64,000 bases of DNA from contig JADMNL010000028.1 in NCBI GenBank assembly GCA_016271365.2, forward strand, positions 96,689,501-96,753,500, given 5' to 3'. Each line of letters starts with the position of its first letter. Positions within the stretch are counted from its first letter, which is position 1. Below the pieces are notes generated by a model. The model ran no database searches. It saw only the letters and a program-made list of their open reading frames with translations, and had not been told where the DNA came from. Below are positions 23,646 to 34,002 of the stretch, in pieces. The stretch is from Neoceratodus forsteri (lineage: Eukaryota; Chordata; Ceratodontiformes; Ceratodontidae). The position numbers and the translations under genes were made by a program.

Positions 23646-24210
23646 CTTGCAAGCCTGTGGCTGGTTCCCACAAGACATTGAGGGAGACCCTAGAGGGAGG
23701 CGAGCTTGGAGAAGTGTTAGTGCTGGTGACACAGCCCCCAAAGAAGAAGCTGTGGCCCCAGCAGGAAGAAGAACTGGCAAACAAGGTAGGGGATCTGTCT
23801 GCAGCATGGACAAGGAGAACCAAGGAGGTGGACACCTCAGCATGGCTGCAGCAGTCTGGCTCCACAGGGACGATGACATGCAAGGGCACGGTAGCTGGCA
23901 GAGCCTGGGTTCACACACAGCTGTGTGTGATCACTTGCCGAGCAATGCCCCATTTGCACTAGGTCAGGAAAATGTCAACAGGTGGCCATGCATGCATGTA
24001 CTGGGCTTCCGATCACTTCACCCTGAAACACAAAGGTATAAATGCAGAAAAGGGACTGTCAGGTGATCTGTGACTCATACCTTCACAGTAAAGCAGCTCA
24101 GCAGAACACAGGAAAAGGAAGGAAAGTATTAGGCATATAACTGATAAGCTATAGGACCCCTGTTTAGACAGATGGAGATGGGAGCCAAGCTAAATAACTG
24201 CTGCAAAAGA
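23646..24210. other. No gene seen; purine-rich
   Basis: A 139-codon plus-strand frame (23,647-24,066) and overlapping shorter frames have no recognisable motif and no conservation test is possible. GGTATAAATGCAG near 24,033 looks like a TATA box without other support. Confidence 0.35.
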
Positions 24211-25324
24211 AACGAGCATTTGTCAATGCCGAGTGTTCGCCATGTGCACTAGTGTCATAGGGGGTGTGTGGTGCTGAAAGTGACATTAACAATTGCTTCA
24301 GTGAAGGAATCATTTTATTAACAGTTAAGAATGCAAAGCAGAATTGATGATGTTGGGCAGTATAACTGTCTTGTTTGTTAATATTAATGCCCCAAATTTT
24401 CAACATACCCTTCTTATGACCCCACCTTATGAAGAAGTGCAGAGAAAATGTTCAACTCCTGCTGAAAAGGTGATTTTGCACAGCGACTGCAAAATCACCT
24501 TTCGGGATGTAAAAAAACATTTTGGCCAGGATCTGAAAAATGACAGCTGTCACATTCATGAAGTGCTGTGAAGAAATGGCTATATTGGAAATTTGGGATC
24601 AAAATATTGAAAATTACCAAAGTTACCAGCCTTCATTGGCAAATTTCAAAGAAAGCTCATAACTTCATTGTTTAGTTGAAAACCCCATTGAAATACGTTG
24701 AAGCCCTTACCTCAGTTCGCCATTGGGCTTTGAAAAGTGAAGATGTGTTTGCAGTTCAAGGAACATTACGGGGACAAACCTCCGGTGGGTAAATATGGAG
24801 TGAGAGTGGGTTGGGGTGGGGGATTCTGAGTGGGAGGGTCTGGTGAGGGGTGGGTAACAGCACAGCACGCAGTGATGGACGGTTTTCTTTTTTTCAGGAA
24901 AAAAAATGATGAGGGACAGTTTTCTTTATTTCACATACAGGACACTGGGGGATTAGACACCTCCAGTATCACTAGGGGACAGTACTGCAACAGTTGAGGA
25001 CACTGGGGGATTGGGCACCCCCAGTGTCACTGATGTATGTGGAGAGAAGTGCAACAGATGACAATGGACAGTTTTCAGGTGGCCCAGTGGCGGAAATGGT
25101 GGAACCCCCAAACTGAGCAGGATGGTGAGCTGGTCTGTCTCAGATTCTGCACCATTGACTAGGTGTCTCCTCCAGAGTGATCTGATTGTGCTCCGAAGGA
25201 GCCTGGATAACTCAAATGACCCCAGCATGAGGAGCAATTAATGGGGGACACCCGCAGAAGGGTGAGCCCTAATGGGTAGAATGGGGCAGGTTGGCAACAG
25301 AAGGATCAACAATATCTGGGAAAA

Positions 25325-25939
25325 GCCGGCCCGGTGGCACTGAGGACTGAGGCGCTGCATGCCATACTTTGCGCTATGCTGGTGACCCGAGTTCGGGAAC
25401 AGACTCAGGCACTGGTGGGTCAGCAGGGGCGGGTTGAGGACGGAGTGCCCTAGTGGTGCTCTCCTCCCCAGGAGTGTGGCTTGGGTTAGCTCGGCATGCT
25501 GATGACCCCTGGTGGAGACCAGGGGACATCACAGAAGCTGGGCAGCATGAAATTAGCGTGGCTGACGCTGGCAGGGTTGCTGTGCACCAGAACATTGGGA
25601 CGTGCCCATGCAGGGGTGGAGAAGCAGTGCAGAACAAAGGAAAAAAACGGCTCATGGGGCAGGCGACGGCACCTGTCCCCCATGCCCTCTGCCGGGTTCT
25701 CCTTGGCTGGCCTTCCAGTTCCTCCCTCCGGACCCACTTGCAGTCGGAGTCTGTCTAGTAAGCGAGCCCAAAGAAGGTGAAGCGCTACCCTCCCCGGGCG
25801 GGTGAAACCGGGGGTGCCGACTGCGGTGGGGGGAGGGGAGGCTCAGTCCGAGGGATCCACAGGCGGGCAGGATAAAGGATCATATGCCTGAGAGATGTCC
25901 CCATGAGCCGTGACCAGAGCGAAATAAATAAAAAAAAAA
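25325..25939 (+). mobile_element. Retroposon with 14-bp target duplication
   Basis: AATATCTGGGAAAA (25,311-25,324) and AATATGTGGGAAAA (25,940-25,953) flank a GC-rich insert that ends GCGAAATAAATA plus an A-run. The insert opens GCCGGCCCGGTGGCACTGAGG and has GACCCGAGTTCGGGAAC about 60 bases in, loosely tRNA-like boxes. Frames inside (e.g. 25,453-25,758) have no known motif. A long tRNA-headed SINE or a LINE 3' fragment are the two options. Confidence 0.7.
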
Positions 25940-26819
25940 AATATGTGGGAAAAAATATTCTTTCTTGTTATGTTAGCATTAAAAGTGTTCATAAGTTGTT
26001 TTACTAGAACACTATTTTATAAGGGCAGTAAGACACCCAGGAGATGGGTTTCTTTTCCTGAACAACTCTTCCAGGCAGATCCTCCTGACTCACCACACAC
26101 ACAGGTGTGTAGTTCAGAAAAGGAACAAGAAAGCCACACTCTGTCCTGTCTTATTCACTATGTTTACACACCATGGTGATCCATTACCTTGTTTTCAATT
26201 ACAGGTAATGGATCATTACTGATTCCACGTCCTAGTCAACTGGGTGAGTTTAGCTCTCTCACCAGTCACAGCTGTCAACTGACCAAGATGTTGCCCTTTT
26301 TACTAAAAAAGCAGTAGTAAAAGTAAACTGTGAAAACCAGGAATCAAAGGACAGGAGGTTGTGCAGTGAAACACTGCAAACACAGCGGGAAGTGCTAAAA
26401 CTGTACTGCATGGTTTCATTTTTGTATCCCTTACAGCCTCAGAAAGTACCGTCCCGGGCTACTGCAGAGATTAGGGGGGTTGGTTTCAGTTCCCTCCAGC
26501 TGACAGCAGCTCTGCATGTAAACATCCCCTGCACTTACACACCGGGATCCCGAGTCCATCCTATGGGAATTTCAGGAGCCAGACAAATCCTATGGACATC
26601 CGTAGAAGCCCGACCATTACACAGACAAGCTCTGGATTAGGGCAGGTTGTGCTGTTCTACTGCACCATCTCGAGGTCCCTCCTCACTGCTTCATCAATGC
26701 AACCAGACCGGGGTCCCACTGGTGGGAAACCTGGGCACTGATAGGCAGCAAAAAACAGGGTAGGGCAGCAGATGGTATGGCCATGTTGGCAGGCCCTGCA
26801 AGGCATGTACCATGATCTG

Positions 26820-27060
26820 CATCAGCCTGCCGGCCACCTGTCTCCTCCCGGTGTGTACCATGATGGCCTCCTGCCAACTGTCTCCCCATGTGTACTGTGC
26901 CCACCCTCGCTCCAGTGGCCCCGTGTGTACTATTAGCAGTGCCCAGCCCACTCTCTCTCCTGAGTTCCGGTGTGTCTCTTAAACCGTGCCCGGCCTGCCC
27001 TCCCTCCACAGTCCCGGTGTGTCCTTTGAGATGTGCCCAGCCTGCCCCTTCTCCCAGTCA
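26820..27060. repeat. Degenerate GC-rich minisatellite
   Basis: About four units of 60-70 bp with GTGTGTACT/GTGTGTCTC followed by GTGCCCAGCCTGCCC and a CTCC-rich spacer, inside family T copy 5. Confidence 0.55.
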
Positions 27061-27119
27061 CAGCACATGTCTGCCTGCTGCTGCCATCAGGATATGAAGT
27101 CCATGAGTGATGGGAAACA

Positions 27120-27540
27120 TCTGATCACATCATGGTGGCGGCTCCTGGGGAGCACAAACTGACATCAGCCAAGGCAGAGAGCGGCTGCGAGTGGGAGCAG
27201 AGCTTTGGGGTGCTGTGGCAGCAGGAGGAGCGGAGTGGCAGTGGACAGAGGCTGCAGGTGGAGAGGAGCTAGTGGCCCTGGCAGCTGGGGGTAGTAATGG
27301 AAGGTGGGGGCTGCAGGCGCCGCTGTTCACATTTGCCAGAAAAACACTGGAGATGCTGAGCAGCAGCATCTAGGCTCTGCCGAGAGGGACCATTGCTGCA
27401 GCAGCCACACCAAGCAGCAGCGCCAGTACCAGTGGCACCAGCAGTAGTACCAGCAGCACAGGAGCAGCAGCATCTCAGAGGCAGCGGAGCCAGAGAGCGC
27501 CATGGAGACCAGAGGTACAGTAGCCTGCAGATAGCAGTGA
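27120..27540. other. GC-rich, CAG-rich block
   Basis: Dense GGAGGAG, GCAGCAGC and ACCAGCAG words. On the plus strand GCGCCATGGAGACCAGAGGTACAG (27,498-27,521) combines a good start context with a donor-like AG|GTACAG, resembling a short first exon. On both strands it can be read as poly-Ala/Gln/Ser frames, which in such composition is weak evidence for a protein. Confidence 0.3.
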
Positions 27541-27577
27541 GTGCCCCAATAATCTGTGCCTGCAAACCCTCCCTAGA

Positions 27578-27657
27578 TACAGGGATCAGGGGCACAGCCT
27601 GGCAGGGATAGTGGTTTTAGGGATCAGGGGCACAGCCTGGCATGGGTAGTAGTTTTA
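27578..27657. repeat. Two tandem 40-bp units
   Basis: GGGATCAGGGGCACAGCCTGGCA occurs twice, 39-40 bases apart, followed each time by GGGTAGT-type sequence. Confidence 0.8.
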
Positions 27658-28234
27658 ATGCACAGGGAGGGGAGGGTTGGGGACAATTAGGGACGCCAGC
27701 AACAGACATTGATGGACAGTTTTCTTTGTTGCATTCCAGGCTGACCATGACAGATTAGCCTGACTTGCTGGGCAGCATGGATCAAAGGGATGGCAACGTC
27801 TTTTGAAGTTGGTGACCACCCCGCCCAGCAAGCCAGAAACTCTGTCATTGTCAGCCTGGGTGCTGATTGGTGTGGCACTGTCACACCCCTGCAACACTGC
27901 TCTGCATTGGGCGGACAGTGTCACACCCCTCAAAGGGCACTCTCATACCAACGTGTTCACTTGTGCTTACGCGCATGGCGAACATAAACATGGAAGAGAG
28001 GGGCCATCATGACAATTGTACCTATAACTAAGGAAAATGAAGAAAGAGTTAAGGTGCAAGGGTATGAGCTGTAGCTATCATAAGGAAAGTGGGAATCACT
28101 GGGACAAGACTGGGGGACCATGCATCTCAGCAAGAGGCTGTGTTTGAAGGTTGGTTCAGTCAAGTGTCCAAGAAACAATGTGAGTCACTTCTCATACAAA
28201 TTGTAGACCTAAAAGACCTAATATGACAAAAGAA

Positions 28235-29400
28235 GAGACCATAGCACTTAAACATTTACAAGCTGATAAAAGCATAATTAAAAAACAAGCAGATACGGGA
28301 GAGGGAATTGTACTGATGGAATATAGTTATTACATGACTAGAATGTGTGTCTAAAACTCATAAAAGATGCAAAAAACTCTGTACAGTTAGCAGGTGAACC
28401 AACTGAGGCTACAGGCTTATAAATTAGAATTCTGATTGAGCAGATGACCAACAGTGGTTGGCTAAAGAACTGGGAAGAAGAATTACTTATAAATAACTAC
28501 CTAAAAATATCAGTGTTTTATTCAGTCTCAAAAATTCATAAAAATCAGGAGACGCTCCAGGAGAAACCTATAGTGTCAGGGATAGAATCAATGTTTGAAC
28601 CAATATCAGCATTTATCAATATGCACCTTCAGCCATTGGTAGAAGGGATGGCAACATATGTAAGAAATTCAACACACATGATTGATAGTCTAAAAAAAAT
28701 TCAGGAGAGACCAGATCAAAGACTTACAGGGACACTTGCTAGCTACTATGGATATTGCTGATTTATATACTGGGGGCGACAGGACCAAGGTGGAGAATAG
28801 AGAGAGGACAGCAAGGGTTAGTACTCTGGAGGAACAGTAGGGTCCAGGGATTATAGGGAACTTGGGCAGACTGGATGGACCTCTGGTCTTTCTCCACTGT
28901 CATTGTCTACGTTTTTATGTTTCTGTATACATCCATCTCTCATGAAGAGGGTGTTAGAGTAATGGGCAACATGTTAGATAAAAGATTGGCAGGATCACAT
29001 CCATGAACAGCAGTGCTGCTGGAGCTGGCAGCACTGCTACTGCAGAAGAACTGCTTCAGATTTGAGGCTGAATTTCTTGAACAGGTTTGGAGTACTGCCA
29101 TGGGATCTAAGATGGCACCAACATACGCCCATTCCTTTGTTAATGATTTTGAGAACATATATATTTTGAACCCAAACAGAAATTCATTCTATGGGAACAT
29201 AATAATCTATTAGAGATTTATAGATGACATATTCATATAATAAAAGGGAAACAAAGAGGATCTGAAGGGGTTTCATTGTTATGTAAGTAACTGTTCAAAT
29301 GACTTAAAATGTACCCCAGAATACAGTGATAGAGAGATATCGTACTTAAATTTTACCATCTACCTAAGATGGCAAAATTCAAACAGATTTATGTAAGAGG
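28235..29400 (+). pseudogene. Penelope-like element RT, interrupted
   Basis: Shifting plus-strand frames give LQADKSI..KQADTGEGIVLME (28,245-28,320), then VFYSVSKIHKN and KPIVSGIESMFEPISAFI (28,520-28,615), MDIADLYT, then after an insert SISHEEGVRVMGNML, AMGSKMAPTYAHSFV (29,100-29,145), YxRFIDDIF (catalytic loop, 29,212-29,240) and DLKCTPEYSDREISYLNFTI. This block order is that of Penelope-like RTs, which prime at target ends. Stops and frame changes make it a relic. No GIY-YIG endonuclease is visible downstream, so the 3' end is missing. Confidence 0.85.
28771..28925 (+). mobile_element. CR1-type LINE tail inside Penelope RT
   Basis: The insert ends GACTGGATGGACCTCTGGTCTTT, then CTACGTTTTTATGTTTCTG, a CR1-type 3' end. 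It splits the Penelope motif 'DLYT / SI.HEEG'. TATAC flanks both sides (28,766-28,770; 28,926-28,930), a possible short target duplication. Confidence 0.75.
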
Positions 29401-29907
29401 TTGGGGTACTAGCAAGTGTAACTTTTCTAATCTCTGATTAGATCTTTTCTGGGACTGCTATTGTCCAAGGACAAAGTACAGTCCTCTGTGACAGTACATA
29501 GCCCAGGGAGGACAGCAGGACCAGCAAAAAAAAAAAAGATCAGAGCTTATATAAACTGTAGCATGCACTGCTGCGTACTGCATCTCCCTCTGCTGCCTAC
29601 TGTTGTGATGTCAGCTGCAGGGGATTCTGGGATTCATAGTACCAGAAGATGTCAGACTAGAACTAAACAAAATTAGTGTGATACAATCTACTATACTACA
29701 GCAAACAGTAAGTAACCCAAAATGTTTTTGCACACAAAGTGTACATTGGGACCAGCCCACACTTGAGTGTGGGGCTCTTGGTAGTGACTGTTCCTCTTTA
29801 GTTTGCCACCAGTTTATTGATTATCTTCACAAAAGCATGGGGAGCTTTTAGAGTTACCCAAAGGGGGCATAAGGATTTTTTGTTATTTAATTAAACTACT
29901 TTAAGTA
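29401..29907. other. No gene seen
   Basis: No recognisable frame or repeat. An A-run lies at 29,527-29,537. Confidence 0.4.
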
Positions 29908-30055
29908 AGCAATAAGACATGGCAGGGCATTTGGTGTCTAGGTTTAATGCATGCCCAGGTGCATAGTGAGGAACAGGCACTTGTGTGGAGTGCCTTCAGC
30001 ACCTGGAAGTGCATTAATCCCAGAGAACTAACACCCTGTAGTGCCTCATTGTCTT
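29908..30055. mobile_element. Palindromic MITE, copy c
   Basis: Ends AGCAATAAGACATGGCAGGG and CCCTGTAGTGCCTCATTGTCTT mirror each other, with ATGCATGCCCAGGTGC / GCACCTGGAAGTGCAT arms. Same end motif as copies a and b. Confidence 0.65.
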
Positions 30056-30606
30056 ATAAAATGGGTAAACTGAGAAACAATTAAATCAAAAAATAACTTT
30101 AAAAAAAATTAAAAACAAGTATTTTCCATGTAATCTAAGTACTTTGAAGTAATATAAACTGTGTATGGTCCATGTAATGCCCATATGAAGTTCTGTTTGC
30201 TGTTGTTAACTGCAGCCTAAAATTTTATTTATTTGTTTGTTCACTTGTTCTATGTCATTGTGTTGTATTGTTCATGTTCTTCTGACTTGGAAAATAAAAA
30301 CGAAATTAGAGAAGAAAAAAGTATTTTCTATTTTAAAAGTAACTAGTAAAAAGTAGTTCCTCTGATCTGCCAATCATCTGTGTTTCCACACATTCAATAG
30401 ATGGAATGTTTGTTTATAATAGAATACAGGAATTCAAACTTCTTCAGAATTCCTCTGGCAGAGTACTTACCCCCTCACACACAACAGAAGGCCTTATATG
30501 CAGCCAAGGTCTCAGTTTTATCTGTGTCAGGGTAAACAGTAGAGCTTGCCTTGGTAAGCTGGTAAGGATAGGTGGTAGAGTGTTCATGGTCACCAAAGAA
30601 ACACCA
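30056..30606. other. No gene seen
   Basis: AT-rich DNA ending beside the fold-back element. GGAAAATAAAAACGAAATTAGAGAAG near 30,290 could be an old retroposon tail. Confidence 0.35.
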
Positions 30607-32645
30607 GGGGCCCAATATTCAAAACATTGTCCCGGTGCAAAATTGAGTTTGCCCGAGCAAACCAGGGTTTGCAAAAAAGGGCAAAAATGAAAAGCCCATT
30701 AGCGTAGGCAAACTAGGCTTGCACCCAGGCAAAGGATGGAAAGGGGGTGCAATCAATGCAAATGAAGGGGCAGGGACCTCAATATTGCCACCATCCAATA
30801 TTCAGAGAATGTGCACCACATAAGATTATCTTGCCCAGTCCCCTTGTGTGGCGCATATACAGCCAATTGAAACCCCAACTTGCTCCTGTGCAAATATAGT
30901 GGTTGGCAGAGTAAGTGCAGTTCCCTTAACCCCCAACACAGTGGGTCTTGGTGTCCAGTGCCCCTCCGTCGATTGCTGCACCATTATGAAATTAAATATA
31001 TCTTCCTGGTGGTCTAGTGGCCCCTCCCCCATCGCCAATCACTGTTCTGTTACAAAAACTATATCTCCCTGGTAGTCTAGTGGTCCTTCCCCTATCACTG
31101 ATTGCCATTCTGTTACAAAAGAAAAATATCTCCCTGGAGGTCTAGTGATCCCTCCCCCCACCCAATCATCTGCTCAATACATGGATATATATTCCTCAGT
31201 GTCCACTGTAACCCCCCCATCCTGGTCCCCTGTATTTCCAAGTTACAGTTCCCTGATGGTCTAGCGACTCCCCCATCCTTGATCCCCTGTAAAGTTAAAT
31301 GAACCCCTGCCCTGGTGGTCTAGTGGACCCCCACCACCCTATCAGGTAGTGAACCACCACCCTGTTCCCCATCCCAACCCCCTAGCTGGTGACCAGCACA
31401 GCCCTCCTCTCTCCATGGCAGCTGGCTGCTGATTGAGCTATCACTGAGCACCTACTGTATACACTACATGCTCAGTGACATTATGTGTCAATCAGTGTCA
31501 CTGAGCACATACCGTGCTCAGTAGGCACTCAGTGACAGCTCAATCAGTGGCCAGCTGTGGTGGAGAGAGGAGGGGCTGTGCTGATTGCCGGCTAGGGGGT
31601 CGGGATGGGAGAGAGCTAGGTGGTGGATGACTACCTGCCATCTGCTAGGGTGGGGTGCAGGGTCCACTAGACCACCAGGGTAGGGGTTCCAGTAACTTTA
31701 CAGGGAATTGGGAATGAAGGGCCACTAGACCACCAGGGAACTGGATCACTTGGCAATACAGGGGACCAGGATGGGGGTTACAGTGAATGCTGGGGAATAT
31801 GTTTCTATGTACTGAGTGGATGATCAGGTGGGGGAAGGGACCACTACACCACCAGGGAGATATTTTTCTTTTACATAGAAACATAGAATTTGACGATCTG
31901 TTTTTTAACAGAGTGGCGATCGGCGATGGGGGAGGAGCCATTAGACTACCAGGGAGCTATTTATTTTTTTAATGGAACAGCGATCAGCAATGGGGGAGGG
32001 ACCACTGGACCACCAGGGAGATATTTTTCTTTTTTAACAGAACATCGATCGACGATGGGGGAGGGACCACCAGACTACCAGGGAGAGATTTGCCTTTTTT
32101 AATGGAATGGTGATTGGCGATGGTGGAGGGACCACTAGACCATCAGAGAGATAGTTTTCTTTTTTTTTAGCAGAACAGCGATCAGTGATAGGTGAGGGAC
32201 CACGTGACCACCAAGGAGATATTTTTCCTTTTTAATAGAATGGTGATCAACAACGGGGGAAGGACCACTAGACTACCAGGGAGATACAGTATTTGTCTTT
32301 TTTAATGGAATGGAGATTGGCAATAGGGGAGGGACCACGAGACCACAAGGAAAAATATTTTTCTTTTTTAATGGAACTTTGATCAACAATGGGGAGGGAC
32401 CACTAGACTATCGGGGACATGTTCATTTGTATTGTCGGGACGGTGAACAGCGGGGTGCGGGGCACCACTAGCACCAGGGATAGCTCTATGGAAAAGGGCA
32501 ATAGGGGTGTGGCGCCGCATGGTACAGCCTTGCTCTCTATGCAAAATGGCCCCATAACACCTTGCATGCCCAATGGACTCATTTGCATAGGTCCATTTGA
32601 ATATGGAGAATTTAGCATGGGTGGTAGCCGTTGTGCCACCCTTTG
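30607..32645. mobile_element. Fold-back element with tandem-repeat arms
   Basis: Starts GGGGCCCAATATTCA (30,608). From about 30,850 to 31,350 the plus strand carries CCCTGGTGGTCTAGTGGCCCC-type units. From about 31,650 to 32,420 the complement GGACCACTAGACCACCAGGG repeats at spacing of about 65 bp. The centre (31,420-31,590) is a palindrome around GCTCAGTGACA...TGTCACTGAGC. The right arm has roughly twice as many units as the left, so it expanded after folding. A matching end AATATTGGGCCCC lies at 37,340, beyond the L2 LINE, and may be the partner terminus. No protein. Confidence 0.75.
31873..31896 (-). mobile_element. Very short CR1 tail fragment
   Basis: ACATAGAAACATAGAATTTG interrupts one repeat unit of the fold-back arm. 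It is the reverse complement of the CR1 3' terminus seen at 13.0 and 62.3 kb, so it reads as a 5'-truncated insertion of only about 24 bp. Confidence 0.6.
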
Positions 32646-33824
32646 TTGACTTATACTGGCTCAGTTTGCATTGCCGAAATCTGTGTGGGACTTGATTTTT
32701 TTCTCTTTGACTCTTCCCCTATTTTTTTACTGCAAATTCCCCAGAAGAGCTGCTTCCAATCTGGTGAGACATCTGTAGAGGGAAACTGTTGTTGATTCTG
32801 TTTGAATTCTGCTGGATCCTGTTAGCAGCAGTGGGCCAGACGCTGAGGCGCCACTCTCTCTCTTTTTTTTTATCTGTGTAAATCATCAAAAAAGTGCTGT
32901 TATCCACTGTTGTATTGCAAGGGGAAACTGCCATTTTACTGCTCTTTAATGTAATTATAGCTCCTTGCTTGCATATGTAAGGTGGGCCAGATGCTGAGGC
33001 GCCACAGGACCCCCCCCACAGTCCTTTTGTAGTGCAGATTTGGTCAGTGACAATCAGAAAACGCTTGCTACTGCCCTTATTAATTGCTGCACCCTCCTCT
33101 GTCTCTCTCCAGCCTGCATCTTCTATCCCACAGCACCCAGCTGAGCGCCGGGGCTTTGCTCTGCTAGCGGGCGGTCGTCGGCACCTTAGCAGAACCTGGG
33201 AACCACAAGGCCGGGAGGAACAGCGAGGGAGCAGTCGGGAAAGGCGCAAAATTTTTGCCCACCCACCCTTCCCCCTTCTTGTGTGTTAATTTATAGGCAT
33301 CTTCCTGCCGAAATCTCTTCCCCGCCTTCAGCATTTTTCTCTAAACCAACAGAGAGTCACACCAGCTTGCTGATCCAACCAATCAGCAACTTCACTACTC
33401 CCCACTGCCAACTATCAATATCCCCTTCAGAATGGGGAGCTTACTTCTGATACTCCTGTCACTATCAGCCATAGGGTTCCACAAAGAAGGTGACACTGTT
33501 ATACAATTTAGAATGGTCAATCCGCCCAGTTTCTCTGGAACATTCCCCTTGGCTGACACTTAAACCCTCATATATGCTTTACCATTGCAGCATCGACTAC
33601 AGTGGTACAATCACCATAAAGATACACATATCACCACATATGTGTTTCAGTCAAGGCCCCACTGCTGGATATATAGATCCCCCCCAAGCCTAGTCATCAA
33701 ACTGCTAATTGGTATCCCGACACACTACCTTAAAACCACAGGGAGCACCCAAAAAAAAGAGTGGCAACTGAATAAAAGAAGGAGGACCAAAGACAGCCCC
33801 CTCTCCCTATCACTGGCAGCCCTC

Positions 33825-33980
33825 ATGAAACTACTGATCTTTCTATTGCTCTGTATTGGTAATGTGGAAATCAACCCTGGACCTCTTGAAAGTATCACCT
33901 CTCCATCAGACCTAACCTCAACTAAAGGCTCTCAGTTTCCGCATATTAATGTATGCAGTCTGTTGAAAAATTTACATTGA
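33825..33980 (+). CDS. LINE ORF2 amino end with 2A-like motif
   Basis: An ATG at 33,825 opens a hydrophobic leader (Lys, then Leu/Ile/Phe-rich, residues 2-11) that runs straight into IGNVEINPGP (residues 11-20). The 2A ribosome-skipping consensus is D[V/I]ExNPGP, cut between G and P; here the first D is N. The frame goes on through HINVCSLLKN, the usual lead-in to the endonuclease domain of L2-group proteins, and stops at 33,980. The frame is open upstream of the ATG to 33,585, so the true start is not certain. 2A-like sequences are known in APE-type LINEs, at this same place ahead of the endonuclease. Confidence 0.6.
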   Translation: MKLLIFLLLCIGNVEINPGPLESITSPSDLTSTKGSQFPHINVCSLLKNLH

Positions 33981-34002
33981 TACAAGCCTGGGTTGCCATA
34001 CC

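Larger units (their letters stand above)
24211..27985 (-). mobile_element. Family T copy 5, longest
   Basis: The left end AACGAGCATTTGTCAATGCC followed by GAGTGTTCGCCATGTGC matches the 3' cap and end of the family in reverse. The right end, reversed, reads ATGTTCGCCATGCGC. Shared inside: the hairpin AAAAGGTGATTTTGC / GCAAAATCACCTTTCGGGA (24,462-24,506), GATTGGGCACCCCC minisatellite words (about 25,008) and GGACAGTTTTCTTT blocks (24,920; 27,715). It lacks the tandem 298-bp array and 3' palindrome but carries extra internal DNA: a retroposon at 25,325-25,939, a GTGTGTACT/GTGCCCAGCC minisatellite (26,820-27,060) and a GC-rich CAG-rich block (27,120-27,540). No transposase frame. Confidence 0.65.

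Noticed and set aside
32719..33249. 176-codon minus-strand frame opposite the L2-A 5' region
   Set aside because: Antisense to the LINE leader, Ser/Arg-rich, no motif; probably chance.
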